From: Prevotella sp.
Lineage (GTDB): Bacteria; Bacteroidota; Bacteroidia; Bacteroidales; Bacteroidaceae
Reading direction: 5' to 3'
NCBI GenBank assembly: GCA_020026195.1
Contig: JAHHQW010000003.1
Location: 16,293 to 80,292, forward strand
DNA length: 64,000 nt
The notes under the pieces are model-generated. The model was not told the origin of the DNA, did no database searches, and saw only the letters and a program-made list of their open reading frames with translations. Shown piece by piece: positions 45,089 to 54,129 of the stretch. How positions within the stretch are numbered: position 1 is the first letter of the stretch; every line of letters begins with the position of its first letter. The position numbers and the translations under genes are program-made.

Positions 45089-45791
45089 AATAACAGACTC
45101 ATACGAATTTTCATATAAGGATATTCCTAACTTCCCTGTATCAACAGTTGAGGGCCATGCCGGAAAACTCATCTTCGGTAAGCTCGGCAACAAGGACATC
45201 ATGGCAATGGAAGGCCGTTTCCACTACTATGAGGGATACAGCATGAAGGAAGTTACATTCCCCATCCGTGTAATGTACGAACTCGGCATCAAGACTCTGT
45301 TCGTTTCTAACGCTTCGGGCGGTATGAACAAGGATTTCAAGATTGGTGACCTTATGATTATCACCGACCATATCAATATGTTCCCCGAACATCCTCTTCG
45401 CGGAAAGAACTTCCCGACAGGTCCCCGTTTCCCGGATATGCACGAGACTTACAGCAAGGAACTCATTGCAGAGGCTGACAGCATCGCAAAGGAAAAGGGA
45501 ATCCGCGTAGTACATGGCGTGTACGTAGGTGTTCAGGGTCCTACATTCGAAACACCTGCGGAGTACGGATTTTACAACCGTATCGGTGGTGATGCAGTAG
45601 GTATGAGTACAGTTCCCGAAGTAATCGTGGCACATCACTGTGGCATTCGTACATTCGGTATCTCAATCATCACAGACCTCGGTTTCGAAGACGCTCCCGT
45701 TGAGGTAAGTCACGAGGAAGTTCAGATAGCAGCTAACAAGGCACAGCCTCTGATGACAGAGATTATGAGAGAAATGATTAACAGAGCATAA
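44982..45791 (+). CDS. punA: Purine nucleoside phosphorylase
   Basis: Cleaves purine nucleosides with phosphate to base and ribose 1-phosphate (salvage). The 269 residues show AIILGTGLGQLA, VEGHAGKLIFG, MEGRFHYYEGYS, VSNASGGMN, GPTFETPAEY and VGMSTVPEVIVAHH. The start MYEKIQETASWL is typical for Bacteroidota members, so the long overlap with lpxK (107 bases) seems real. thiL follows 9 bases later. Confidence 0.96.
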   Translation: MYEKIQETASWLKARMSTKPETAIILGTGLGQLASEITDSYEFSYKDIPNFPVSTVEGHAGKLIFGKLGNKDIMAMEGRFHYYEGYSMKEVTFPIRVMYELGIKTLFVSNASGGMNKDFKIGDLMIITDHINMFPEHPLRGKNFPTGPRFPDMHETYSKELIAEADSIAKEKGIRVVHGVYVGVQGPTFETPAEYGFYNRIGGDAVGMSTVPEVIVAHHCGIRTFGISIITDLGFEDAPVEVSHEEVQIAANKAQPLMTEIMREMINRA

Positions 45792-45800
45792 TTATTTTAG

Positions 45801-46868
45801 ATGACAGATATTTCAAAACTTGGTGAGTTCGGCCTCATAAAGCGACTCACTAAGGATATAAAGATAAAGAACGAATCAACAAAGTACGGCGTGGGAGATG
45901 ACTGCGCCGTTCTTAGTTATCCCGATACAGAGACTCTTGTAACGAGCGATATGCTCATGGAAGGTGTTCATTTCGACCTTACATACATCGATCTCGAACA
46001 TTTAGGATATAAGTCGGCCATGGTTAATATCAGCGATGTGTTTGCCATGAACGGCACTCCGCGCCAGATGATTGTGAACATAGCTCTCAGCAAGCGTTTT
46101 AAGGTTGAGGACATGGATCAGTTCTACAGCGGTCTTCGTCTTGCATGTGATAAATGGGGCGTAGACATCGTGGGTGGCGATACCACTTCATCGTACACAG
46201 GACTGGCAATAAGCATAACATGTATCGGAGAGGCAAGAAAAGAAGATATAGTTTATCGTAACGGAGCAAAAGATACCGACCTTATCTGCGTATCGGGTGA
46301 CCTTGGCGCAGCATATATGGGTCTGCAACTTTTAGAGCGTGAGAAGACAGTCTATTATCAGCAGCTTGAGGAAGCACGTAAGAAGAACGATCAGCAGGCT
46401 CTTAAGGTCCTTGCTAACTTCACTCCCGACTTTGCTGGTAAGGAGTATCTTCTGGAACGTCAGCTTAAGCCTGAGGCACGCGGTGACATCATACAGCGTC
46501 TGCGTGATGCCGGTGTGCGTCCTACTGCAATGATGGACATCAGTGACGGACTGAGCAGCGAGATTCTGCATATCTGTACTCAGAGCAACTGCGGCTGCCG
46601 TATTTATGAGAAGAATATTCCTATAGATTATCAGACAGCTGTAATGGCTGAGGAGTTTAACATGAACGTTACTACATGTGCTCTTAACGGAGGTGAGGAT
46701 TATGAACTTCTGTTTACCGTTCCCATCGGTGATCACGAAAAGATTAAGGACATGGACGGTGTTCATCTCATCGGTCATATAACAAAGGAGAACTTCGGAC
46801 GTATGCTCGTAACGCGAGATAACAACGAGTTCGAACTTACCGCTCAGGGATGGAATCCTCTGAAATAG
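45801..46868 (+). CDS. thiL: Thiamine-monophosphate kinase
   Basis: Last step of thiamine diphosphate synthesis, ATP-dependent phosphorylation of thiamine monophosphate. The 355 residues show GVGDDCAVL, TSDMLMEGVHFDLTYIDLEHLGYKSAMVNISDVFAMNG, DIVGGDTTSS and MDISDGLSSEI, and close with NGGEDYELLFTVP. It ends the sppA unit at a strong terminator. Confidence 0.97.
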   Translation: MTDISKLGEFGLIKRLTKDIKIKNESTKYGVGDDCAVLSYPDTETLVTSDMLMEGVHFDLTYIDLEHLGYKSAMVNISDVFAMNGTPRQMIVNIALSKRFKVEDMDQFYSGLRLACDKWGVDIVGGDTTSSYTGLAISITCIGEARKEDIVYRNGAKDTDLICVSGDLGAAYMGLQLLEREKTVYYQQLEEARKKNDQQALKVLANFTPDFAGKEYLLERQLKPEARGDIIQRLRDAGVRPTAMMDISDGLSSEILHICTQSNCGCRIYEKNIPIDYQTAVMAEEFNMNVTTCALNGGEDYELLFTVPIGDHEKIKDMDGVHLIGHITKENFGRMLVTRDNNEFELTAQGWNPLK

Positions 46869-46888
46869 TATTTTAGTATAATAAATAA

Positions 46889-46935
46889 AAACAAGCACCG
46901 GAACGATATATACGTTTCCGGTGCTTGTTTTTTGT
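46889..46935. terminator. Strong, probably bidirectional terminator after thiL
   Basis: A stem of about 15 bp with one bulge (AAACAAGCACCGGAA pairing with TTTCCGGTGCTTGTTT) has A-rich and T-rich flanks. It serves thiL and may also stop the converging dehydratase gene. Confidence 0.93.
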
Positions 46936-47089
46936 ACCTTATATAATGTATTCTTGCGCTGGATAAAATACGATTAAACCCAGAAAGAATATAATTAAAT
47001 GTGCTTATACGTTAGTCAGAAAGCAGATACACAAAGTATTAAAGCTTTGTAAACACACGTGAGTGCTAATTCCTAAGAAACTGGCAATC

Positions 47090-49000
47090 CTAATTCTTGA
47101 CATCAAGAATTTCGTATTTAGAGTGCTTGCTCTTAAATTCAGGAACAATCTCCTTCATTATGCGCACAGTCTCCATATCGTCAAACTTAAAGCTTGCCTC
47201 GTAAAGACGCTTCTCCTGAGCCTTTGCCTCCTCGTAATCATACTCACGTACCAGAGCCACCTTAATCTTAGGATGATGAGTCGGTATGGTACGTTCAGCA
47301 TCATTAAGCATCTCCTCATAGAGCTTCTCGCCATCACGCAGTCCTGTATATTTTATCTCTATGTTTTCCACGCCGCTCAGTTTAATCATACGTTTTGCGA
47401 GGTCGGCAATCTTTACGGGCTGTCCCATGTCGAAGATGAAAATCTCGCCACCATTGCCAGTCGTTCCCGCTTCGAGAACAAGTTTACAAGCCTCAGGAAT
47501 AAGCATGAAATAACGTATAATGTCAGGATGAGTCACGGTAAGCGGTCCGCCGTTCTTTATCTGTTCGCGGAAGAGAGGAATTACCGAGCCGCTTGAACCT
47601 AATACATTTCCAAAACGAGTAGTGACGAACTGAGTGACACCCTTAACCCGTCCGTCTTTTATTGCACGGTCAAGACTCTGCACATAGATTTCACAGATAC
47701 GCTTAGAGCATCCCATCACGTTGGTAGGATTCACTGCCTTGTCGGTAGAAATCATCACGAACTTCTTAGTTCCATACTTTACGGCAAGGTCAGCTATCAC
47801 GCGCGTACCATATACATTGTTCTGAACAGCCTGTGCAGGATTATCCTCCATCATAGGCACATGCTTGTAAGCTGCTGCATGGAACACATAATCCGGACGA
47901 CCATTGGCAAATATATTTTCCATGTGCTCCTTATTACATATAGAAGTAACGATAGTCTCAGCCTTGACGTCCGGCCACTGGTTAGCCATCATCAGACGGA
48001 TGTCGTGCATCGGAGTTTCAGCCTGGTCGACAAGAATAAGTCTTGAAGGATTGAAGTCAGCCACCTGACGAACAATCTCGCTGCCGATACTTCCAGCGGC
48101 ACCGGTGATGAGTATGCTTTTTCCCGTAAGCTGTTCGCCTACGCGCTTCATGTCGATGTTTATCTGTTCACGTGGCAGCAGGTCCTCAATATCAACCTCC
48201 TTCAGTACTGCTTTCTTGTCTTCGCCGTTCCATTCTTTAGCCTGTTCCAGAAGATAAATCTTTATTCCTGCCTCAATAAGATTCTCCTGTAACTTATAGT
48301 TATTGCGGAAATCATTAATCTTGGGAGAAGAAACCAGGAAGGCAGAAACTTCCTCCTGGTAGATGTGCTTCATGAGATTCTTGTCGTTCATGTACACATT
48401 TACGCCCATCATGAAATAATTCTTATATTTTACGTCGTCGGTAACGAATCCGCGCAGTTTGAAACGCATAGGCTTCTCGTTGCGTATGTCCTTGGCAAGA
48501 CCCACGCCGCTGTTCTTAACTCCATAGATGAAAGTTTTCTTTGCTCCCATACTCTCGAACACCACCTCGTACATGATTTTCACAAACATACGTAAGCCCC
48601 ATACGAGGAATGTTGCAAGAATAGAAGCTATTCCGATGGCAGCACCGCGAATGTCTACCATATATTCTTGCGTTGCCTCAGGATTGCGCAGGAAGAAAGA
48701 CAGCATACCGCCTAACATCATGGCGTAACCCACGTGCTCAAGATCGACGAACGAAGAGAATCGAAGTATTCCCGAATAAGTCTTGAATATCCGGAAACCG
48801 ATGATATAAAAAATCATGTATACGCATATCGTGAAAGAAAGTTTCTGAAATTCTTCCACGGCGCTCTCTATACCGTAAAACTGAATGTATACAAAAAGGT
48901 ACGACAGGTACAGTATTATACAGTCAAGAAGGAGAATGCTCCAATAAGGAAGTGTCTTCTTCGTGAAATACCAGTCGAACAACTTCTTAATAAATCTCAT
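47090..49000 (-). CDS. Membrane nucleotide-sugar 4,6-dehydratase/epimerase (WbpM/CapD/FlaA1 type)
   Basis: The 636-residue protein has four N-terminal membrane helices (about 20-135), a first Rossmann-like part, and an SDR domain with NAD site G300-A-A-G-S-I-G306. Further motifs are AAAYKHVPMMEDNP and STDKAVNPTNVMGCSKR. The catalytic Tyr of SDR enzymes is Met in VMGCSK, as known for WbpM. Such enzymes make UDP-4-keto-6-deoxy sugars for capsule, LPS or glycoprotein glycans. It is a single gene transcribed leftward, with no glycan genes beside it. I found no clear -7 box upstream. Confidence 0.92.
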   Translation of the reverse strand: MRFIKKLFDWYFTKKTLPYWSILLLDCIILYLSYLFVYIQFYGIESAVEEFQKLSFTICVYMIFYIIGFRIFKTYSGILRFSSFVDLEHVGYAMMLGGMLSFFLRNPEATQEYMVDIRGAAIGIASILATFLVWGLRMFVKIMYEVVFESMGAKKTFIYGVKNSGVGLAKDIRNEKPMRFKLRGFVTDDVKYKNYFMMGVNVYMNDKNLMKHIYQEEVSAFLVSSPKINDFRNNYKLQENLIEAGIKIYLLEQAKEWNGEDKKAVLKEVDIEDLLPREQINIDMKRVGEQLTGKSILITGAAGSIGSEIVRQVADFNPSRLILVDQAETPMHDIRLMMANQWPDVKAETIVTSICNKEHMENIFANGRPDYVFHAAAYKHVPMMEDNPAQAVQNNVYGTRVIADLAVKYGTKKFVMISTDKAVNPTNVMGCSKRICEIYVQSLDRAIKDGRVKGVTQFVTTRFGNVLGSSGSVIPLFREQIKNGGPLTVTHPDIIRYFMLIPEACKLVLEAGTTGNGGEIFIFDMGQPVKIADLAKRMIKLSGVENIEIKYTGLRDGEKLYEEMLNDAERTIPTHHPKIKVALVREYDYEEAKAQEKRLYEASFKFDDMETVRIMKEIVPEFKSKHSKYEILDVKN

Positions 49001-49514
49001 AAAATTTTTTTATTTAGCCTCGTAACACAATAACGTCAGTGAAAAGAAAATATTTTGTGAATTTGATACAATTATTTACACATATACATCTCGGTTGCCC
49101 TTTTATTATATATGTATCATATAATTGTAACTGTAGCTGTGTTTCTTTTTTCTTACATATATATTCGGTTAAAGTGCTTTTCGTAATACGGCAGAAACAG
49201 AGTAGGAGGTATTTAAATAAATATGCAGACAAGTGCAATGAGTTTACAGAAATTCACAAAGAAACGGGAAAAAGAGTCTGTAATTGATGTAAAACAGATG
49301 CCCGTACCTCTCAAAAATGAAAAATTATTACGTGATTTCTGAAAAATGTGATGTCGTATAACACGACTTTTGAATGAAAAGTTAGTAAAATACCTAAAAA
49401 GATGGTTTTTTATTACTTTTTTCGTGCTATTTGTGCGTTTATAATATAATTATTTGTAGCTTTGCAGCGATGATGATAGAATTATCAATGTTTAACTTTA
49501 AATAACTAATACTT
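49001..49514. other. Non-coding gap between dehydratase and first paralogue
   Basis: AT-rich stretch holding the promoter of the first Omp28-like gene (49430-49464). A small hairpin, GTCGT facing ACGAC, lies near 49352-49370. The leader contains a short frame starting ATGTTTAACTTTAAATAA (about 49488). Nothing else was recognised. Confidence 0.5.
49430..49464 (+). promoter_or_regulatory. Promoter of paralogue 1
   Basis: TTTG (49430-49433), a 23-base spacer and the -7 box TAGCTTTG (49457-49464). The spacer ends in ATAATTATTTG, shared with the other copies. The ATG lies 50 bases downstream. Confidence 0.75.
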
Positions 49515-51461
49515 ATGTTTAAAAAATTACTATCTGTTCTTACAGTCATGCTGTGTGTGTTTGGCATGAACGTAAGTGCACAAGAACTTCAGAAATTAGA
49601 TTTAGGCAAGCAGATGCCTAGATTTGCTGGAAAGAATGTCGTAACATCTAAGATTGACATGGCCGGAGACGAATTCTGGGCAGGTTACTGGGATGGAACT
49701 GTTGATGAAAAGCTCGGTCAGATGGGTGGTATAGCAGGTATACCTATTACTTATGGATGTGCTATAAAGTATCCCGCAGGCTCTGATGTTACAAATGGAA
49801 ACACAATTACAGGCGTTAAGTTCACTTTCATGGATTCTAAGCATATCGAAAACGTTAAGATTTTCGTTGCAACAGAACTTCCTAATAAAGCAGAAGAATC
49901 AAACGTTACATGGCAGGAAGTAAAAGAACTTACAAGTCTTAAGAATGAAAACGATCCTTTCAACGAAGTAAGATTGGACAAGCCTTACAAGGTAGATCCT
50001 ACAAAGCCTGTTTATATCGGTTATTTCTTCGACGTAGTAGCAGCTCCCACAGATGCAGAAAGTTTCCCTATCGTAGTTTATGGATCTGATGGTATAGAAA
50101 ATACAATGCTTATGTGCTTCGATGCTGGTGCAAATGCTAAGTCTTGGGTAGACTATGCTCCTAACAAGTTCGGTCTCCTTGCTTTGCAGGTTCTTATGAA
50201 GGGCGCATTCGAAGAAAATGCAGCTACAGTTGTTCCCGACCTCGGAACAATTACAGGTTCTAAGGGTACAACAGAACTCCCCATCGTTATTGAAAACGCA
50301 GGTTCTAAGGGTATCGAAAGCGTTGCTGTAGAAGTTGACATCAACGGCGTTAAGACAGAAGTTGAGGCTAAGCCCGAAACTCCTATAATCGGTATTGGTG
50401 AGAAGTTTGCTTTCAATGCAAAGGTTAATTCTCCTGAAGCAACAGGTAGCTATGATTTTACTGTAAAACTTACAAAGATTAACGGTAAGGCTCCTGCAAA
50501 GGAATCTGTAGGTAAGGGTCAGATATTCATTATCTCAAGACTTGTACAGCACACTGTATTCTTCGAGGAATTCACAGGTATGTGGTGTGGTGGCTGTCCT
50601 CAGGGTATTGTAGCCATTGAAAAGATCAAAAATCTTTATGGTGATGATAAGGTTGTCGTTGTAGCAGCACACGATAAGGATCCTCTTTCTTGTAGAGACT
50701 ATTCTGCTATAATCAAGCAGATCCCCGGTTTCCCGACAGCTCATGTAGACAGAGTATATAAGGGTATAAGTCCTTATTTCGGTACAGACGGTTCTAATTT
50801 CGGTATTAAGAACGATATTGATAAGTTCCTTGCTAAAGTTCCTGTTGCAGAAATCAAATCTAAGCCAAGTCTTGATGGTGATATCCTGACTGCAGGTGCT
50901 GAAGTTCACTTCCTCTATTCTGGTGATGCATCTGACTATGCTCTCGGTTATGTTCTTACAGAAGATGGTATGAAGAACGACAAATGGACTCAGACAAACT
51001 TCCTGTATGACAAAGTAGAGTGGTTGGAGAGAGATCCTCTGTTCGAACCTTGGGTAAATGCAGAAAAGAAAGTTAAGGGTGTAGTATTTGGCGAAGTTGC
51101 AATTGCAGCTGAAGGTATCGAATCAGGTATTGCTGGTTCTATCCCCGCAGAAGTAACAGAAGACGTTCCTGTTTCTCACTCTGTAGAATTGAACCTCAAA
51201 GACTACAAGAAGATTCAGAACAGAGATAACCTGAACCTCGTAGTAGTTCTCTTCAATACAAAGACAGGTGTTGTTGAAAATTCAGCCATCATGTCAGTTA
51301 AGGATGGTGCATCTGGTATCGAAGAAATCGAAGGTGAAGACATCAATGTTGTAGAAACAGCTCGTTACACAATCGACGGTCGTAGAATCAATGCTCCTGA
51401 AAAGGGTATCAATATCGTTAAGTACTCTGACGGTAAGATTAAGAAAGTTATCGTTAAGTAA
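49515..51461 (+). CDS. Omp28-like thioredoxin-fold protein with T9SS tail, paralogue 1 (CGGC)
   Basis: Secreted protein of 648 residues. Order: signal peptide (1-22, ending NVSAQ); beta-rich N-terminal domain (about 40-215); Ig-like/CARDB-like domain (about 220-335, IVIENAGSKGIESVAVEV); thioredoxin-fold Omp28-like domain (about 340-560) with FTGMWCGGCPQG, Cys358 and Cys361; and a C-terminal sorting domain (about 600-648, ARYTIDGRRINAPEKG then GKIKKVIVK). The tail is the type A T9SS signal, so the mature protein is expected at the cell surface or outside. A third cysteine, Cys393 (DPLSC), is conserved in all copies. The redox role is inferred. Confidence 0.88.
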   Translation: MFKKLLSVLTVMLCVFGMNVSAQELQKLDLGKQMPRFAGKNVVTSKIDMAGDEFWAGYWDGTVDEKLGQMGGIAGIPITYGCAIKYPAGSDVTNGNTITGVKFTFMDSKHIENVKIFVATELPNKAEESNVTWQEVKELTSLKNENDPFNEVRLDKPYKVDPTKPVYIGYFFDVVAAPTDAESFPIVVYGSDGIENTMLMCFDAGANAKSWVDYAPNKFGLLALQVLMKGAFEENAATVVPDLGTITGSKGTTELPIVIENAGSKGIESVAVEVDINGVKTEVEAKPETPIIGIGEKFAFNAKVNSPEATGSYDFTVKLTKINGKAPAKESVGKGQIFIISRLVQHTVFFEEFTGMWCGGCPQGIVAIEKIKNLYGDDKVVVVAAHDKDPLSCRDYSAIIKQIPGFPTAHVDRVYKGISPYFGTDGSNFGIKNDIDKFLAKVPVAEIKSKPSLDGDILTAGAEVHFLYSGDASDYALGYVLTEDGMKNDKWTQTNFLYDKVEWLERDPLFEPWVNAEKKVKGVVFGEVAIAAEGIESGIAGSIPAEVTEDVPVSHSVELNLKDYKKIQNRDNLNLVVVLFNTKTGVVENSAIMSVKDGASGIEEIEGEDINVVETARYTIDGRRINAPEKGINIVKYSDGKIKKVIVK

Positions 51462-51482
51462 TTAATAATAATGTAAATTTCT

Positions 51483-51510
51483 AAGGCGGGCAGTTTTGTC
51501 CGCCTTTTTT
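51483..51510 (+). terminator. Terminator of paralogue 1
   Basis: AAGGCGGGCA pairs with TGTCCGCCTT (one G-T pair), then a T run. Confidence 0.9.
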
Positions 51511-51835
51511 GTTTCCGGTCTTCTTAGGCATTATTGTAGTATGTTCTAAACATAGAAAAGTATGTTTTGTATTACTTAATGTATAAGTGCATATTGTTGC
51601 TGGAATTTCTGGTAAATAACATAATAATGCAGAAACAACACAGTAAAAACGAATTTTTATAATCTTCTTGTATTGCGTTTATATGTATAAGTGAAATGTA
51701 CATTACAATGAGAACACAATGAAATGTAAAAACATCAGGGCATATAAACAAATATGTTATTCCGTATGGTCTTGTTAAGTTAAAAGTTAGTAAAACCCTG
51801 AATTTTATGATAATGGGTTATTTTTTTTCGTATAA

Positions 51836-51870
51836 TCTGTGTGTTTATAATATATTTATTTGTAGCTTTG
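51836..51870 (+). promoter_or_regulatory. Promoter of paralogue 2
   Basis: -7 box TAGCTTTG (51863-51870) with TCTG 23 bases upstream (51836-51839). The layout is the same as in copy 1. Confidence 0.7.
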
Positions 51871-51924
51871 CAGCCATAAAAATTCTACGATTAATGTTTA
51901 ACTTTATAAAAATAATCAATGCTT

Positions 51925-53871
51925 ATGTTTAAGAAATTACTCTCTGCTCTTACAGTTATGCTGTTTGTATTCGGCATGAACGTGAGTGCTCAGAATTTAC
52001 AGAAAGCAAATTTGGGTAAGGTAATGCCTAAGTTCGCAGGAAATAACGTGGTAACATCTAAGATAGACGACCTTGCTGCAGATGAAGCTTGGATTGGCTA
52101 TTGGGACGGTGTCGTGAACGATGAGACTGCACTTGTAGGTGTGCAGGCTATTCCTGCTACATACGGCTGTGCTATCAAGTATCCTGAAGGTCAAGGTCTT
52201 ATTTCAGGAAAGACAATTGAAGGAATAAAGTTCTCTTTCCCTGATTCAAGAAACATCGATAATGTTAAGGTGTTCATCGCAACAGAACTTCCTAATACTG
52301 CTGAAGAAGCAAACATTACATATATGGATGTAAAAAATGTTACATGTCTTGAGAATCAGGAAGATCCTTTCAATGAAGTAAGATTTGCAAATCCTTATGT
52401 CGTAGATTCTTCTAAGCCTGTTTATATTGGCTATTTCTTCGATGTAACAGGTGGTGGCGGTAGTGCAGAGAAGTTCCCTCTGCTTATTCAGAAAGGTAAG
52501 GATATGAAAGATGCCATGCTGATGCGTGTTCAGGCAGGCACAAATACTCAGGAATGGATAGACCTTTACGGACAGGGTTTCGGCGTTTATGCAATGCAGA
52601 TCCTTGTAAAAGGTACATTCGAGGATAATGCAGCAGCTATTGCAGAAGATCTCGGTAAAGTTATCGGTGTAAAAGATAGCTTCGATCTCCCCATCGTTGT
52701 TGAAAATGTAGGTTCAAAGGGTATTGAAAGCGTTACAGTAGAAGTTGACGTAAACGGAATTAAGACAGAAGTAGAGTCTAAGCCCGCAGCTCCTATAAAG
52801 GGTATCGGTACAAAATATGCTTTCATAGCAAAGATTGCTACTCCCGCAACAATTGGTACTTACGACTACACAGTAAAGATTACAAAGGTAAACGGTCAGC
52901 CTCTTTCTAAGGAATCTGTTGGTAAGGGTCAGATGATGCTTTTATCAAGAGTTGCTCAGCACAGAGTATTCTATGAGGAATTCACAGGTATGTGGTGCGG
53001 ATTCTGTCCGAGAGGTATGGTTGCCATTGAGAAGATTAAGAATATTTTCGGTGATAAAGTTATCGTAGCAGCTGCTCACAGTGGCGATGCTCTTTCATGC
53101 AGCGAATATAATAAGATCATCAATGATATTTCCGGTGGTAGTTTCCCCATGGCATGTCTTGACAGAACTATGGCAGGTGACCCCTACAACGGATCAAACA
53201 ATACAAAATTCGGTGTTAAGAACGACATTGAAGAGCTGATGGCTCAAATTCCTGTTGCAGAAGTATTCTCTAAGCCTTTCCTTGATGGTGATATTCTGAC
53301 AGCTAATGCAGATGTAAACTTCCTCTTCACAGGTGATGCTTCTGACTATGCTATCGGTTATGTACTTACACACGATGGTATGCAGAATGAGAGATGGTCA
53401 CAGTCTAACTATATGTCAGGAGACGCTAGCTGGATAAGCGTTGATCCATTGTTCGAACCTTGGGTAAAGGCAGACAAGAAAGTTAAGGGCGTAGTATTTG
53501 GTGAAGTTGTTATAGGTGCCAAAGGAATGGAAGCTGGTGTAGCAGGTTCTATCCCCGCTTCAGTAACAGCAGAAACTCCTGTTTCTCACTCTGTAGAATT
53601 TGACCTCAAAAAGTACAAGAAGATCCAGGATAGAGATAAACTGAACCTTATCGTAGTTCTCTTCAACACAAAGACAGGTGCTATCGTAAACTCAGCTATC
53701 ATGTCAGTTAAGGATGGTACAGCAGGTATCGAAGAAATCGAAGGTGAAGACAGCAATGTTGTAGAAACAGCTCGTTACACAATCGACGGCCGTAGAATCA
53801 ACCAGCCTGAAGCAGGTATTAACATTGTTAAGTACTCTGACGGTACAATCAAGAAGGTTATCGTTAAGTAA
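51925..53871 (+). CDS. Omp28-like thioredoxin-fold protein with T9SS tail, paralogue 2 (CGFC)
   Basis: 648 residues with the same domain order as copy 1: signal peptide, N-terminal beta domain, Ig-like domain, thioredoxin-fold domain with FTGMWCGFCPRG (Cys358, Cys361; third Cys392), and T9SS tail (RRINQPEAGINIVKYSDG). The start ATGTTTAAG at 51925 aligns with copies 1 and 3. An in-frame ATG two codons earlier (51919) arose from a single base difference (AATACTT to AATGCTT) and may or may not be used. Confidence 0.88.
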   Translation: MFKKLLSALTVMLFVFGMNVSAQNLQKANLGKVMPKFAGNNVVTSKIDDLAADEAWIGYWDGVVNDETALVGVQAIPATYGCAIKYPEGQGLISGKTIEGIKFSFPDSRNIDNVKVFIATELPNTAEEANITYMDVKNVTCLENQEDPFNEVRFANPYVVDSSKPVYIGYFFDVTGGGGSAEKFPLLIQKGKDMKDAMLMRVQAGTNTQEWIDLYGQGFGVYAMQILVKGTFEDNAAAIAEDLGKVIGVKDSFDLPIVVENVGSKGIESVTVEVDVNGIKTEVESKPAAPIKGIGTKYAFIAKIATPATIGTYDYTVKITKVNGQPLSKESVGKGQMMLLSRVAQHRVFYEEFTGMWCGFCPRGMVAIEKIKNIFGDKVIVAAAHSGDALSCSEYNKIINDISGGSFPMACLDRTMAGDPYNGSNNTKFGVKNDIEELMAQIPVAEVFSKPFLDGDILTANADVNFLFTGDASDYAIGYVLTHDGMQNERWSQSNYMSGDASWISVDPLFEPWVKADKKVKGVVFGEVVIGAKGMEAGVAGSIPASVTAETPVSHSVEFDLKKYKKIQDRDKLNLIVVLFNTKTGAIVNSAIMSVKDGTAGIEEIEGEDSNVVETARYTIDGRRINQPEAGINIVKYSDGTIKKVIVK

Positions 53872-53891
53872 TTAATAATTACGTAATATTT

Positions 53892-53919
53892 AAGGCGGAC
53901 AAATTTGTCCGCCTTTTTT
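53892..53919 (+). terminator. Terminator of paralogue 2
   Basis: Perfect AAGGCGGACAAA / TTTGTCCGCCTT stem followed by a T run. Confidence 0.93.
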
Positions 53920-54066
53920 GTTTTTATATAGTATTATCATCTATGGCATTTTTAATATCCTCTTAATTTCTACGAGGATTATACTATTGAAATAAACTGT
54001 TTTGTTATGTCTTAGTCTTATTGTATTAAGATATCAGCATTCTGTTTTTATCACTTTTTTATATAA

Positions 54067-54101
54067 TCTGTTCGTTTGTTATATAATTATTTGTAGTTTT
54101 G
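54067..54101 (+). promoter_or_regulatory. Promoter of paralogue 3
   Basis: -7 box TAGTTTTG (54094-54101) with TCTG 23 bases upstream (54067-54070); the ATAATTATTTG segment precedes the box as in the other copies. Confidence 0.7.
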
Positions 54102-54129
54102 CATCAGTAATAAAAAATAACTAATATTT

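Larger units (their letters stand above)
51462..51924. other. Intergenic cassette boundary between paralogues 1 and 2
   Basis: Contains the terminator of copy 1 (51483-51510) and the promoter of copy 2. In between is AT-rich sequence sharing a GTTAGTAAAA tract with the region before copy 1 (near 49381 and 51787). No gene. Confidence 0.6.
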